Of a stretch of DNA of 5,381 nucleotides, positions 5,381 to 5,381 are shown in pieces; position 1 is the stretch's first letter, and every line of letters begins with the position of its first letter. Position numbers and translations under genes: made by a program. Origin of the DNA: Pseudomonadota bacterium. GTDB taxonomy: Bacteria > Pseudomonadota > Alphaproteobacteria > Rhizobiales > Kaistiaceae. The stretch spans positions 1 to 5,381 of the forward strand of contig JAEZEN010000189.1 in assembly GCA_023433185.1 (NCBI GenBank). The letters are read 5' to 3'. The notes beneath the pieces were generated by a model. That model saw only the letters and a list, made by a program, of their open reading frames with translations, had not been told where the DNA came from and made no database searches.

Positions 5381-5381
5381 G

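Noticed and set aside
1..5381. A new defence system, mobile island or CRISPR-like array
   Set aside because: No repeats, integrase, transposase or toxin-antitoxin-like genes are visible, and base use is uniform. The genes are conserved chromosomal types.

Overview
The window is a 5.4 kb piece of ordinary-looking, GC-rich chromosome from an alphaproteobacterium, most likely of the Hyphomicrobiales (Rhizobiales) type. Three things point there: the uniformly high G+C with strong third-position bias; the presence of DUF1489, a family I know mainly from Alphaproteobacteria; and a membrane J-domain protein whose C-terminus resembles mitochondrial Tim14/Pam18. No genus can be named from the sequence alone. 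I see no mobile element, tRNA, rRNA, CRISPR array, or compositional island.

Layout, left to right. (1) Positions 1-290, plus: the C-terminal end of a PAP2-family membrane phosphatase, cut by the window edge. (2) Positions 323-754, plus: a DUF1489 protein. (3) Positions 759-1598, minus: panC, pantoate-beta-alanine ligase, which converges on the DUF1489 gene with only 4 bp between stop codons. (4) Positions 1599-1744: a divergent intergenic region that probably holds the panC promoter. (5) Positions 1745-2338, plus: a DUF502-like two-helix membrane protein. (6) Positions 2436-3161, plus: a soluble protein with a von Willebrand A (vWA)-type fold. (7) Positions 3161-3862, plus: a membrane-anchored J-domain protein whose ATG overlaps the vWA stop (TGATG), so the two are very probably translationally coupled. 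(8) Positions 3929-5380, minus: a secreted D-alanyl-D-alanine carboxypeptidase (penicillin-binding protein, S11 family) with a C-terminal SPOR domain, running to or past the right edge.

How the genes fit together. Several products concern the envelope: the PAP2 phosphatase (lipid phosphates), the DUF502 membrane protein, the membrane J-protein and the carboxypeptidase. PanC supplies pantothenate for coenzyme A. The only firm functional link visible is the vWA/J-protein pair. The most interesting points are that pair, the Tim14-like J domain with its conserved unnamed middle region, and the SPOR domain in place of the usual PBP5 C-terminal domain. I see no evidence for a wholly new system; most genes are conserved housekeeping or conserved-hypothetical alphaproteobacterial genes.
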